A stretch of DNA of 64,000 bases from Butyrivibrio fibrisolvens (GTDB lineage Bacteria; Bacillota; Clostridia; Lachnospirales; Lachnospiraceae), in NCBI RefSeq assembly GCF_037113525.1, contig NZ_CP146963.1, positions 1,984,001-2,048,000 of the forward strand, in the 5' to 3' direction. Shown here in pieces: positions 42,025-49,990 of this stretch. The notes under the pieces are model-generated. The model searched no databases. It worked only from the letters and a program-made list of their open reading frames with translations, and was not told the origin of the DNA. Position 1 is the first letter of the stretch. Each line of letters opens with the position of its first letter. The position numbers and the translations under genes are program-made.

Positions 42025-43413
42025 ATGCTGACAGACATTTTTGAAAAAGAAAAGGCACTGTTTGAAGACGGTGTCCAGACTGTGCTCAGAGCGCAGGAAA
42101 ATCGCACCAGGGTAGTTGGCATCTTGAAGGGAAATATTGTAGCTAATTCAAGAAGCGAATCAAGAGGTATAAGTGCGAGAGTTGGTAAAGACGGACTGTT
42201 TGGATTTGCATCTATTGCTGAATACAGTGATGAAGCTGCAAAGAAGGTTTTAAAAGCAGCAGCTGACAATGTTAAACTTCTTTCTCGTCATACAGATAGT
42301 AAAGGAATTGTTCTTCCGCCTTCTTATGGGACAGGGCGTATTCCTACAAATTGTGACATTGTTGATGCCGAGCAAAAGAGAATAATTGACGTATGCCGTA
42401 AAATAGACGATTACATCGCTCAGAAATATCCTGATCTTGATAGCCGAAGCGTCTATTACAGCGAAGATTCACAGGATAGGATCGTGTATTCTTCAGATGC
42501 TTATGACGGACATCTGGTTACACCAAGGTGCTACATCTACATCAATATGAGTATGAAAACAAAAGATGGTACACCCGTAGAGCAGTTCAAACCTCTTGGC
42601 GGATTTGGCAGCTTTGAGGACAATTTCTCAGATATTGAACAGTATTATCCTGAACTTGAGAAGTTATATAAAAAGGTTAAGGACAAGACTGAAGGTGTTT
42701 ACGCTCAGGCAGGCTACAAGACTGTAGTACTTGGCGGCATGATGGGCGGAATGCTTGCGCACGAAGCTGTAGGTCATACCGTAGAAGCAGACCTTGTTAT
42801 GGGCGGAAGCGTTGCTGGACCTAACCTTGGAAAAAGAGTAGCTTCTGACATTGTCACTTTAGTTGACTTTGCTCATACATATAATGGAGGCCTTGCGCCT
42901 CTCCCTGTATACCTTGATGATGAAGGTACCAAAGCAGAGGATGCAGTGCTTATCAAAGACGGAATTCTCACAGGATATATGAACAGTCGTGAAACCGCAG
43001 AAAAATATAACATGAAGCCAACAGGAAACGCCAGAGGATGGGCATTCAATGACGAGCCTCTTATCAGAATGAGAAATACCTGCATTCTTCCGGGTAAGAA
43101 TACTGTCGAAGAACTGATCGAATCTGTAGATGATGGATATTATCTTATTGATTCCGGCAATGGCCAGGCTGATCTTACCGGAGAGTTTATGTTTGGCGTA
43201 ACCTGTGGTTATGAGATCAAGAATGGTAAATTAGGCAGGGCACTTCTCGATACAACAGTTTCAGGTATTGCTTTTGATATGCTTAAAACTGTTGATATGG
43301 TTTCCAATGAAGTTGAATGGTCTTCAAGCGGATTCTGTGGCAAAAAGCAGCGTATGGCAGTAGGAATGGGCGGACCACATATGCGTTGTAAGATCATGAT
43401 TGGCGGACGTTAA
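42025..43413 (+). CDS. tldD: TldD metalloprotease subunit
   Basis: A 462-residue catalytic subunit of the TldD/TldE heterodimeric metalloprotease, which trims unfolded peptides and matures some peptide natural products. The zinc motif HEAVGHTVEAD (HExxxH) is present near residue 250, followed by GGSVAGPNLGKRVASDIVTLVDFAH and the C-terminal GRALLDTTVSG, AVGMGGPHMRCKIMIGG. GGAGGG lies 6 bases before the ATG. Its partner tldE starts 87 bases downstream, separated by an F4 element. No bacteriocin or RiPP precursor is visible next to it. Confidence 0.95.
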   Translation: MLTDIFEKEKALFEDGVQTVLRAQENRTRVVGILKGNIVANSRSESRGISARVGKDGLFGFASIAEYSDEAAKKVLKAAADNVKLLSRHTDSKGIVLPPSYGTGRIPTNCDIVDAEQKRIIDVCRKIDDYIAQKYPDLDSRSVYYSEDSQDRIVYSSDAYDGHLVTPRCYIYINMSMKTKDGTPVEQFKPLGGFGSFEDNFSDIEQYYPELEKLYKKVKDKTEGVYAQAGYKTVVLGGMMGGMLAHEAVGHTVEADLVMGGSVAGPNLGKRVASDIVTLVDFAHTYNGGLAPLPVYLDDEGTKAEDAVLIKDGILTGYMNSRETAEKYNMKPTGNARGWAFNDEPLIRMRNTCILPGKNTVEELIESVDDGYYLIDSGNGQADLTGEFMFGVTCGYEIKNGKLGRALLDTTVSGIAFDMLKTVDMVSNEVEWSSSGFCGKKQRMAVGMGGPHMRCKIMIGGR

Positions 43414-43426
43414 TAAGGAGAAAGCA

Positions 43427-43491
43427 CAAATTGATATTGCGAGCTCTATCAATTTGAACCATTAGTCTTTCGTTTCACTCGCGACATGAGG
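43427..43491 (+). promoter_or_regulatory. F4 pseudoknot-like element between tldD and tldE
   Basis: P1 is CAAATTGATA (43427-43436) with TATCAATTTG (43447-43456), 10 bp without mismatch although the bases are entirely different from the 17-kb copy (AAGTGGTG/CACCACTT). The loop TTGCGAGCTC keeps GCGAG (43439-43443), complementary to CTCGC (43478-43482). ATGAGG (43486-43491) follows, 8 bases before the tldE ATG. CCATTAGT and CGTTTCACTCGC are shared with the other copies. Confidence 0.75.
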
Positions 43492-43499
43492 TTTAAAAA

Positions 43500-44798
43500 A
43501 TGAACAATATAAGAGAAGTTGCAGACTTATTTGATAATATACTAAAAGAAAAAAATGTAAATAAATACACATATACTCTCGTAAACTCCGAAAAGCAGGA
43601 GATCAATGTCGAAAACGGTGAATTCAAGCTTATGAGAACTGTTTTTGATAAGTATACTTCTATAAAGGTTTTTAAAGATAATAAGATGGGAAGTGCCAGT
43701 GGAAATGATTTTTCCAAGGATGCTCTTATAAATCTTGCAGAGGCTGGCGTAAGTGCCGCAGAGTCTTCACCCGAGGATCCATGCCATGATATGGCTCCTG
43801 ATCAGGGCAAAGAAGTATTCAGACAGGGCTTATACGAGCCTGATATGGATAAGTTTATCGATAGAATACAAGAATGTCTTGATACCATTAAAAAAGAGTA
43901 TCCCAAGGTGCTTGTCATGAGCGCTGTAGGTTCCTATAACAAGAGTAATTGGATATCAAGAAACACTAACGGGACAGAATTTGAAGACTTTTCGGGCCAT
44001 TATAATTTTTACATTCAGATCAGTGCCAGTGAAGATGGCATTAACACAGGAATTAGCGGAGCAGGTGTATGCGTAGATAATCTTGATGCGCCATTCATTG
44101 AACTTGGGAACTTTAGAAAGAGCCTGGAAGACATCTGTAACAGCATTCATACTAAGAGCCTTGAAGGCAAGTTTGAAGGAACAGTCATACTTACACCTGA
44201 TGCAGTTCAGCAGTTTTTAGGTATGCTTATTGGTAATTACATGTCTGATGGCGTTATCATCGACGAAACCAGTCTGTGGCTTAATAAAGTCGGAGAGCAG
44301 GTTGCGAGCGATAAGCTTACGATATCCAAGAAACCATTTGATGAGAGGATTGTTTGCGGAGAAAGAGGAACTCAGGACGGCTTCAGGACTGAGGATGTAA
44401 CGCTTATAGAAAAAGGCGTTCTGAAAACTCACAGCTTAAGTCTGTATGCTGCTAATAAAACAGGAAGACCGGTAGTTAAGAATACAGGTTGGGATCTTAT
44501 TGTTGAGCCTGGAGATAAGTCGCTTGAAGAAATGATCAAGTCTGTTGATAAAGGATTGATCATGGGTGGATATTCCGGTGGAGAACCTGGAACAAATGGA
44601 GAATTCTCCGGAGTTGCCAAGAACAGCTTCTTTATCGAAAACGGAGAAGTAAAGTATGCTGTATCCGAGACTATGGTAAACGGAAATCTTGGAGAGATCG
44701 TAAAAAATATCCGTGATATCTCCAAGGAACAGATTTGCGACGGAAGCTCTGTTGTTCCATATATTGCTGTTAGCGGCGTAGTTATTTCCGGAAAATAA
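43500..44798 (+). CDS. tldE: TldE/PmbA metalloprotease partner subunit
   Basis: A 432-residue non-catalytic partner of TldD. The family landmarks are VNVENGEFKLMRT-like text at the N-terminus, SEDGINTGISGAG in the middle, and LSLYAANKTGRPVVKNTGWDLIVEPGD and GGYSGGEPGTNGEFSGVAKNSFFIENGE at the C-terminus. The HExxxH motif is absent, as expected for TldE. Co-transcription with tldD is likely. The ribosome site appears to be the ATGAGG of the F4 element, so the ratio of the two subunits could depend on that structure. Confidence 0.94.
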   Translation: MNNIREVADLFDNILKEKNVNKYTYTLVNSEKQEINVENGEFKLMRTVFDKYTSIKVFKDNKMGSASGNDFSKDALINLAEAGVSAAESSPEDPCHDMAPDQGKEVFRQGLYEPDMDKFIDRIQECLDTIKKEYPKVLVMSAVGSYNKSNWISRNTNGTEFEDFSGHYNFYIQISASEDGINTGISGAGVCVDNLDAPFIELGNFRKSLEDICNSIHTKSLEGKFEGTVILTPDAVQQFLGMLIGNYMSDGVIIDETSLWLNKVGEQVASDKLTISKKPFDERIVCGERGTQDGFRTEDVTLIEKGVLKTHSLSLYAANKTGRPVVKNTGWDLIVEPGDKSLEEMIKSVDKGLIMGGYSGGEPGTNGEFSGVAKNSFFIENGEVKYAVSETMVNGNLGEIVKNIRDISKEQICDGSSVVPYIAVSGVVISGK

Positions 44799-44817
44799 AA
44801 GAGGATCTCTTACCGTA

Positions 44818-44848
44818 TTGACCTTGCCCCTAGGGCAAACTTTACAAT
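44818..44848 (+). promoter_or_regulatory. MerR-type promoter with operator in a 19-bp spacer
   Basis: TTGACC (44818-44823) and TACAAT (44843-44848) are 19 bases apart, too far for normal use. The spacer is centred on TTGCCC-CTA-GGGCAA, a palindrome. This is the arrangement of promoters that need a DNA-twisting MerR-family activator; the -35/operator start TTGACCTT is like that of copA-type promoters. It would drive the phospholipase-like gene at 45065 through an F2 array. No merR gene is in the window. Confidence 0.55.
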
Positions 44849-44849
44849 G

Positions 44850-45033
44850 GTATATAGAAGTTCATCCATGAACTTCTGAACATGTACTAACTACATCCTG
44901 TAGATGGTACATAGAAGTTCATCCATGAACTTCTAAACATGTACTAACTACATCCTGTAGGTGGTACATAGAAGTTCATCCATGAACTTCTAAACATGTA
45001 ATAACTACATCCTGTAGTTGGTACATGGAATTA
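44850..45033. repeat. Tandem array of three F2 double-hairpin units plus a fragment
   Basis: Three near-identical units (44850-44903, 44907-44960, 44964-45017) and a truncated fourth (GTACATGGAATTAC from 45021). The unit period is 57 bases and there is no unique spacer, so it is not a CRISPR array. The first unit has TATAT for TACAT on the left, leaving one G-U-type pair in the outer stem. The array lies between the MerR-type promoter and the start of the phospholipase-like gene, hence in its presumed 5' untranslated region. Confidence 0.9.
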
Positions 45034-45064
45034 CATTTTATGAAATTGTAGGAGGAAATACGGT

Positions 45065-45742
45065 ATGGCATCATGGATGGTTCACTTAAGGGTTGCAGAT
45101 AAGCTGCTTGACAGAATCGAAGGACTTGACAAAACATTTTTTGTTGTGGGGAATATCGCTCCAGATAGCGGAGTTCCCAATGAGGACTGGTCTTCATTTA
45201 CACCATCAGGAGATGTGACTCATTTTAAAGGAAAGGGCACAGATAAGAGAAACATAGATATCGACAGGTATGTTAATGAGTATTTCTCCAAAGACATGAT
45301 AAAGAATTACTCTGCTAAGGAATTCTCATTCTTTTTGGGATATCTGACACATCTTTTGACAGATATTGAGTGGACCAAAGCGGCACGAGGCCCTTGGGGA
45401 TGTAACGAAGAAAATGCGGCCAAAGAAGGTATGTCACTTAATGAATTCATCTGGAAAAATAAGGAAGACTGGTATGATCTGGATTTCCTTTATCTTGAGC
45501 AACACCCTGATTTTAGAGCATTTAATCTTTATGAGAATTCAGGAGATATAACAAATGTTTTTATGGAAGCCTTCCCTGCGGATGCTTTTGAAAACAGGAG
45601 AGGATATATCTGCTGGTTTTATCATAGCGATGAGCATGGAGATCTGCATAGGGATTATCAGTACCTGACTAAGGAGATGTCGGATAAGTTTGTTGAGGAT
45701 GCAGTCGAGACGATAATAACTAATATTAAACCGTTAATATAA
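45065..45742 (+). CDS. Zinc-dependent phospholipase C-like protein
   Basis: A 225-residue protein of the zinc-dependent phospholipase C-like family (PF00882 type). The N-terminus MASWMVHLRVADKLLD carries the first His, FFVVGNIAPDSGVPNEDWSSFTP the Asp ligand, THFKG another His, and FSFFLGYLTHLLTDIEW the HxxxD helix typical of these enzymes. No signal peptide is visible, so the enzyme is probably cytoplasmic, unlike the secreted toxin homologues. AGGAGG lies 9 bases before the ATG. Possible control is by the MerR-type promoter at 44818. Confidence 0.85.
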   Translation: MASWMVHLRVADKLLDRIEGLDKTFFVVGNIAPDSGVPNEDWSSFTPSGDVTHFKGKGTDKRNIDIDRYVNEYFSKDMIKNYSAKEFSFFLGYLTHLLTDIEWTKAARGPWGCNEENAAKEGMSLNEFIWKNKEDWYDLDFLYLEQHPDFRAFNLYENSGDITNVFMEAFPADAFENRRGYICWFYHSDEHGDLHRDYQYLTKEMSDKFVEDAVETIITNIKPLI

Positions 45743-45758
45743 AATTTATTTATTTAGT

Positions 45759-45807
45759 AAAAAAGACGCCACCCAGAGTTGTGATAACGCATCAGGGCGG
45801 CGTTTTT
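45759..45807 (+). terminator. Rho-independent terminator after the phospholipase-like gene
   Basis: AAAAAAGACGCC...GGCGTTTTT with an additional CCC/GGG pair inside the stem. Confidence 0.85.
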
Positions 45808-45928
45808 ATGTGCAAACTAAAAAACGTGTAAAAATGATGCAAATCAGTGTAAATAGATAGGGTCTTGAGATTATGTGATAAAAGATATATAGGAACAAAA
45901 TCATTGAAAGTAACTGGAGGTATTAGTT

Positions 45929-46063
45929 ATGGAAAATATAAGTTTTTTATCACTTGAAACCCCACTGATGAGAGAAAAATGTAAGGCCTGGCGTCTTGAA
46001 TATCTACAGTGTAAGTTGCCCGCGCATCTATACGACAAAAACTGGAAGGAGGAGAAGATATGA
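45929..46063 (+). CDS. 44-codon small protein gene coupled to CPBP protein
   Basis: An ATG at 45929, with GGAGG 8 bases upstream, opens MENISFLSLETPLMREKCKAW..., continues through LEYLQCKLPAHLYDKNW and ends in KEEKI. The frame stops at 46061-46063 (TGA), overlapping the ATG of the next gene (ATGA). Its last codons AAG-GAG-GAG also supply that gene's ribosome site. The peptide has two Cys and many charges and lacks a signal peptide or membrane helix. The coupling makes it likely to be real. It may be a partner or substrate of the CPBP protein, but no family is recognised. Confidence 0.65.
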   Translation: MENISFLSLETPLMREKCKAWRLEYLQCKLPAHLYDKNWKEEKI

Positions 46064-46938
46064 ACGCAGAAGTATTTCAGATGGCAGACAAAGAGAAGAA
46101 GACAGATAAAAGACGCACAATAATAGGGATTGTTGCAACCTATGTGTTGATGGTCCTGGCAAATATAATTCTCAGTAATGCTTTTTCTTATATTATTATC
46201 AATGGAGTAAGTATTCCTTTTTATGTGTATGGGACTGTTGTTGAGCTGGGAATTGTGATGCCGGCGATCATTTACACTGTATTAAAAGGTGAGAGTATTA
46301 CAGAAAGCTTTGGATTTCGTCGGATCAGATTTAAAACAGTTCTTTGGACAATAGTACTTACGATCCTTAGTTTTCCCTTATATACGTGTGCAAATGTTCT
46401 GTCACAGATTTTTGTCCCGAATACAGCGATAGAGTCTGCTTCAGAAATGTCAGGATCAATATTTGGATCCTGGTTTGTGGTGGCTATAGTAGCATCACTT
46501 TGTGAAGAGATTGCTATCAGGGGATTCTGCTTTAACAGATTGAAGAAAGTTTCTTCTCTTTTTGTTGCAGCAGCTATCTCTGCTATCATGTTTGGCGTTC
46601 TTCATCTTAACATCAATCAGATGTGCTATGCGATGGTTCTGGGCTTTATATTTGCCCTTGCAAATTTTGCAAGCGGTAGTATCTGGACATCTATCATTAT
46701 GCATACGATAATCAATAGTTTTGGATATGTTGTTGTTATGATAGCAGAGCTTGCAACAGCTTCAGCAGGAATAAATCTTGAGGAGACAGCAGAGCTTCAA
46801 AGAACGCAGACCAGCTCATTTCTTACGACTGGGCTTGTGCTTTTTGTAATCTCGATAGGTTGTGCTTTTCTTATCAAAATGGTACTTAAGAAGATTGCTG
46901 CCAGTGAAAATAATCAGGAAGCTATCGAAGTATTTTGA
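46060..46938 (+). CDS. CPBP-family intramembrane metalloprotease-like protein
   Basis: A 292-residue membrane protein of the CPBP (Abi) family with about eight helices. The diagnostic motifs are CEEIAIRGFCFNRL (EExxxR) and FGVLHLNINQMCYAM (the FxxxH type), followed by SIWTSIIMHTIINSFG with a second His. Members act as intramembrane proteases, for example in prenyl-protein processing or bacteriocin self-immunity. The ribosome site GGAGGAG is inside the preceding 44-codon gene, with which it overlaps by 4 bases. Past the stop lies the Rpn remnant. Confidence 0.9.
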   Translation: MNAEVFQMADKEKKTDKRRTIIGIVATYVLMVLANIILSNAFSYIIINGVSIPFYVYGTVVELGIVMPAIIYTVLKGESITESFGFRRIRFKTVLWTIVLTILSFPLYTCANVLSQIFVPNTAIESASEMSGSIFGSWFVVAIVASLCEEIAIRGFCFNRLKKVSSLFVAAAISAIMFGVLHLNINQMCYAMVLGFIFALANFASGSIWTSIIMHTIINSFGYVVVMIAELATASAGINLEETAELQRTQTSSFLTTGLVLFVISIGCAFLIKMVLKKIAASENNQEAIEVF

Positions 46939-46944
46939 ACGAAA

Positions 46945-47229
46945 ATGGTTGTGATGCTTCAGTTCGTGGTATTCTATAATGGAACAAAAGAAGGCATTAT
47001 GAAAGAAATTCTGGAAGCTCATAGAATGGAGGCGAAGGAAATGCTGTTTACTGAATATAACGAAGAAGCACATATTAATCATGTTAAAGAATCGTCTTAT
47101 GAGAACGGCAAAGACATCACGAGTAAGTTGTATCAGAAGCTAAAAGAGCTTGATAGACTTGATGACTTTGATAAAGCAATGGGTGATCCAGATTATAGAG
47201 ATAAACTTATTGATGATTTTTTTTCCTAA
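46945..47229 (+). pseudogene. Internally deleted Rpn-like gene remnant
   Basis: 94 codons that align with two separate pieces of the Rpn-like protein at 34526. LQFVVFYNG here corresponds to PQFVVFYNG there (about residue 115). It jumps straight to KEGIMKEILEAHRMEAKEMLFTEYNEEAHI, which corresponds to EGVMRDVLTNHRQEAKEMLFTEYDEKKHI (about residue 208 onward). The nuclease core and about 90 internal residues are gone, yet the junction stays in frame. The remaining tail (SKLYQKLKELDRLDDFDKAM) is intact. No ribosome-binding site is evident. It is probably a dead fragment, though translation cannot be excluded. Confidence 0.75.
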
Positions 47230-47276
47230 TAAAGTTAGACAATTCTATACATTTACAAGACATATAAAAATGTATT

Positions 47277-47311
47277 AAAAAAGAAGTCATCCTTGGATGA
47301 CTCCTTTTTTT
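47277..47311. terminator. Bidirectional terminator
   Basis: AGTCATCC-TT-GGATGACT stem flanked by an A-run and a T-run, between the Rpn remnant (plus) and the VanZ gene (minus). Confidence 0.88.
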
Positions 47312-47322
47312 AAATAACGATT

Positions 47323-47865
47323 TTATAAAGCCTGGTCTGGCGTAATCTTATATTTGGGTTTATGGATTATCGGGTGCTTTTTAATATAATAAAATGTACA
47401 GATAAGAGTTGCAGCAGTAACATAACCAACAGCGTCAAGCACCAGATCATGTACATCAAAGTGGCGGTATACTATGAATGTTTTATGAACCTGATCGCAG
47501 AAACTTGCAAATGCACATATACCAATAGAATATAAAAATATAATTTTGGTAGACGAGTTGCTGTTTCTGAGTTTCTTACCAACAGGAGATGTAATGATCA
47601 TAAGCGTCATTACAAGACCAAGAGCACCGAACTCATAGACGTGTGCCAGCTTCCTTGCACTGTTAAGCCCAAGAGACAGCCATACGACATTGTGATAGTG
47701 CTTTGGAAATAGCTCAGGAAAAAGAGATACGACCAGCTTTTGTGTGCTTAACGTATCAGCTCCACTTTGCCTTGTAAGGTGTATGATAATTGCTATTACT
47801 GTAGCGGAAAGAAAAGATAATACCAAAAAAGATAAATCAATACTTCTACTCGTGTTATTCTTCAT
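47323..47865 (-). CDS. VanZ-like membrane protein
   Basis: A 180-residue protein with four or five membrane helices, matching the VanZ family: SLGLNSARKLAHVYEFGALGLVMTLMI has the conserved K/R-x-x-H-x-x-E/F block, and FCDQVHKTFIVYRHFDVHDLVLDAVGYV has the D/E-Q-x-H/F...R...D-x-x-x-D-x-x-G pattern. Relatives are linked to teicoplanin resistance or have unknown cell-surface roles; no van cluster is nearby, so resistance should not be inferred. AAAGGGG precedes the start. It is a single-gene transcript on the minus strand. Confidence 0.88.
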   Translation of the reverse strand: MKNNTSRSIDLSFLVLSFLSATVIAIIIHLTRQSGADTLSTQKLVVSLFPELFPKHYHNVVWLSLGLNSARKLAHVYEFGALGLVMTLMIITSPVGKKLRNSNSSTKIIFLYSIGICAFASFCDQVHKTFIVYRHFDVHDLVLDAVGYVTAATLICTFYYIKKHPIIHKPKYKITPDQAL

Positions 47866-48203
47866 AGTCAGTTACCCCTTTTTACGAAGAAATTTTTGTT
47901 ACCTGTAACACGCTTTTTGCTTGTTTTTGTAACTTTTAATAATCATCCTTGAATTAATTTTATCTTTATAACGTAAACCTAAAATAAAGCAATTTTTGCG
48001 ATTGTTTGAACAATATATGTACACGAAAAACCGATAATTATATAACCATAACCAAAATGCCGCATTGGTCATGATGATCGTCTGACCAGAAGAAAATACT
48101 GTTTTTTACAGTTATGATCATATGTTTTTTCCTATAATGAATTGTTGAAATACCTAAAAACATTTTTATGATAAATTGCGACGACATGAGAAGCTTTTTG
48201 GAC

Positions 48204-48232
48204 TTGACTTTATTTAATCTATTTCTTAAAAT
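48204..48232 (+). promoter_or_regulatory. Promoter of the T-box/tyrS transcript
   Basis: TTGACT (48204-48209) and TAAAAT (48227-48232) with a 17-base spacer, about 30 bases before the first T-box stem. The 330-base stretch between the VanZ gene and this promoter is AT-rich without visible features. Confidence 0.7.
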
Positions 48233-48261
48233 ATGTAAAAGTAAATGCATTGATCGGAATA

Positions 48262-48580
48262 AGTAGTTGAATGTACAAGCTACAGAGAGTGGCCGTTTGG
48301 TGAGAGGCGCAGCAACTGGCATTTGATGAATACCTCCGTGAGCAGCTTCCCGGAAACAATCAGATGATTTGTGAACATTTTTTGATTGAAAGTAGGGGAA
48401 GACGGAAATCCAACCGTTACAGTGGAAGGGTCTTCATTTTTAGATGAATCCGTAGAGATTTCATTTGTAAGGATGAGTACCTGCTGAGGCATAAGGCGTG
48501 AGTCTTGTGTGAATAAAGGTGGTAACACGGAACAATATCCGTCCTTTGTAGCTAATAACAGCGCAAAGGGCTTTTTTATT
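48262..48580 (+). promoter_or_regulatory. Tyrosine-specific T-box leader with terminator
   Basis: A classic T-box riboregulator that reads uncharged tRNA. The AGAGAG motif is at 48284, and the GNUG-type bulge region follows. The specifier loop ATGAATACC holds the Tyr codon TAC at 48331-48333. The T-box sequence AAAGGTGGTAACACGGA is at 48515-48531. The terminator CCTTTG...CAAAGGGCTTTTTT (48543-48577) alternates with the antiterminator formed by the T-box and tRNA acceptor end. Codon and downstream gene agree, so tyrS is induced when charged tRNA-Tyr runs low. Confidence 0.93.
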
Positions 48581-48671
48581 ACCCAAAATCCTGTAGTGGC
48601 CAGGGCATAAGACCAAAGCCCCTCATGCGCGAAATATTTATAGGGCACTAAGTGTGCAGAAAGGTAAGGAA

Positions 48672-49895
48672 ATGGGAGTTTATGAAGAACTCGAGGCAAG
48701 AGGCCTTCTTGCCCAGGTAACAGACGGAGAAAAAATCAGAGAGCTTATCAATAGTGGTAAAGCTACATTCTACATCGGATTTGACTGTACAGCAGACAGC
48801 CTTACAGCAGGTCACTTCATGGCACTTACACTTATGAAGAGACTTCAGATGGCAGGTAACAAGCCGATCGCGCTTATCGGCGGCGGTACAACAATGATCG
48901 GTGATCCATCAGGACGTACTGACATGCGTAAGATGCTTACAAGAGAAGACATCGACCACAACGCAGAGTGCTTCAAGAGACAGATGGAGAAGTTCATCGA
49001 TTTCTCAGACGGCAAGGCACTTATGGTTAACAACGCAGACTGGCTTTTAAACCTCAACTACGTTGAACTTCTTCGTGAAGTTGGTGCATGCTTCTCAGTT
49101 AATAACATGCTTCGAGCAGAGTGCTACAAGCAGCGTATGGAAAAAGGACTTTCTTTCCTTGAATTCAACTACATGATCATGCAGTCTTACGACTTCTATT
49201 ACATGTTCCAGAAGTATGATTGTAACCTTGAGTTCGGTGGAGACGATCAGTGGTCCAACATGCTCGGTGGTACAGAACTTATCCGTCGTAAGCTTGGTAA
49301 GGACGCTCATGCCATGACAATCACACTTCTTACAGACTCACAGGGCAAGAAGATGGGTAAGACAGCAGGTAACGCTGTATGGCTTGATCCTAAGAAGACA
49401 ACACCTTACGAGTTCTACCAGTACTGGAGAAACGTTGGTGATGCAGATGTTATCAAGTGCATCAGAATGCTTACATTCCTTCCTCTTGATCAGATTGAAG
49501 AGATGGCTACATGGAAAGATGCTAAGCTCAATGAGGCAAAAGAGATCCTTGCTTATGAGCTTACAAACATGGTTCATGGCGAAGAAGAAGCTAAGAAGGC
49601 TCAGGAAGCTTCCAAGGCTCTTTTTGCAGGCGGTGGAGACATGGCTAATGTTCCTACAGTGGCTCTTAAAGATGAAGATTTCAGAGACGGCAAGGTTGAT
49701 ATCCTTCAGGTACTTGTTTCTGCAGGCCTTTGCGCTACAAGATCAGAAGCAAGACGTAACGTACAGCAGGGCGGCGTAACTGTTGCAGATGAGAAAGTTA
49801 CAGACGTAGCAACTGCATATGACAAGGACTTCTTCGCAGGCGATGGCGTAATGGTTCGTCGTGGTAAGAAGGCATTCAAGAAAGTTACTGTATAA
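48672..49895 (+). CDS. tyrS: Tyrosyl-tRNA synthetase
   Basis: A 407-residue class I synthetase (TyrRS). YIGFDCTADSLTAGHF contains the HIGH-equivalent (AGHF), followed by the tyrosine pocket motifs and GGDDQWSNM. The KMSKS loop is KKMGKTAGNAVW. The C-terminal S4 RNA-binding domain (about 345-407) ends in RRGKKAFKKV. The start ATG at 48672 is preceded by AAAGG; a GTG at 48654 would be an unneeded extension. It is controlled by the Tyr T-box directly upstream and has its own terminator. Confidence 0.98.
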   Translation: MGVYEELEARGLLAQVTDGEKIRELINSGKATFYIGFDCTADSLTAGHFMALTLMKRLQMAGNKPIALIGGGTTMIGDPSGRTDMRKMLTREDIDHNAECFKRQMEKFIDFSDGKALMVNNADWLLNLNYVELLREVGACFSVNNMLRAECYKQRMEKGLSFLEFNYMIMQSYDFYYMFQKYDCNLEFGGDDQWSNMLGGTELIRRKLGKDAHAMTITLLTDSQGKKMGKTAGNAVWLDPKKTTPYEFYQYWRNVGDADVIKCIRMLTFLPLDQIEEMATWKDAKLNEAKEILAYELTNMVHGEEEAKKAQEASKALFAGGGDMANVPTVALKDEDFRDGKVDILQVLVSAGLCATRSEARRNVQQGGVTVADEKVTDVATAYDKDFFAGDGVMVRRGKKAFKKVTV

Positions 49896-49899
49896 GACG

Positions 49900-49939
49900 A
49901 AAAGGAGCATTTTGGTGATTACCAAGATGCTCCTTTTTT
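49900..49939 (+). terminator. Rho-independent terminator after tyrS
   Basis: AAAGGAGCAT...ATGCTCCTTTTTT with a GG/CC pair in the stem, 5 bases beyond the stop. Confidence 0.9.
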
Positions 49940-49990
49940 GTGGTAACATATAATGTGTGGCACGATTTAGACTCGCAACGGAGGTACAGT

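Noticed and set aside
44850..45033. Possible CRISPR array (regular 57-base period)
   Set aside because: The whole unit is repeated with no unique spacers, each unit is a double hairpin that also occurs singly elsewhere, and no cas gene is present.
47323..47865. Teicoplanin resistance through VanZ
   Set aside because: VanZ-like proteins are widespread, and no vanHAX or vanRS genes are nearby.
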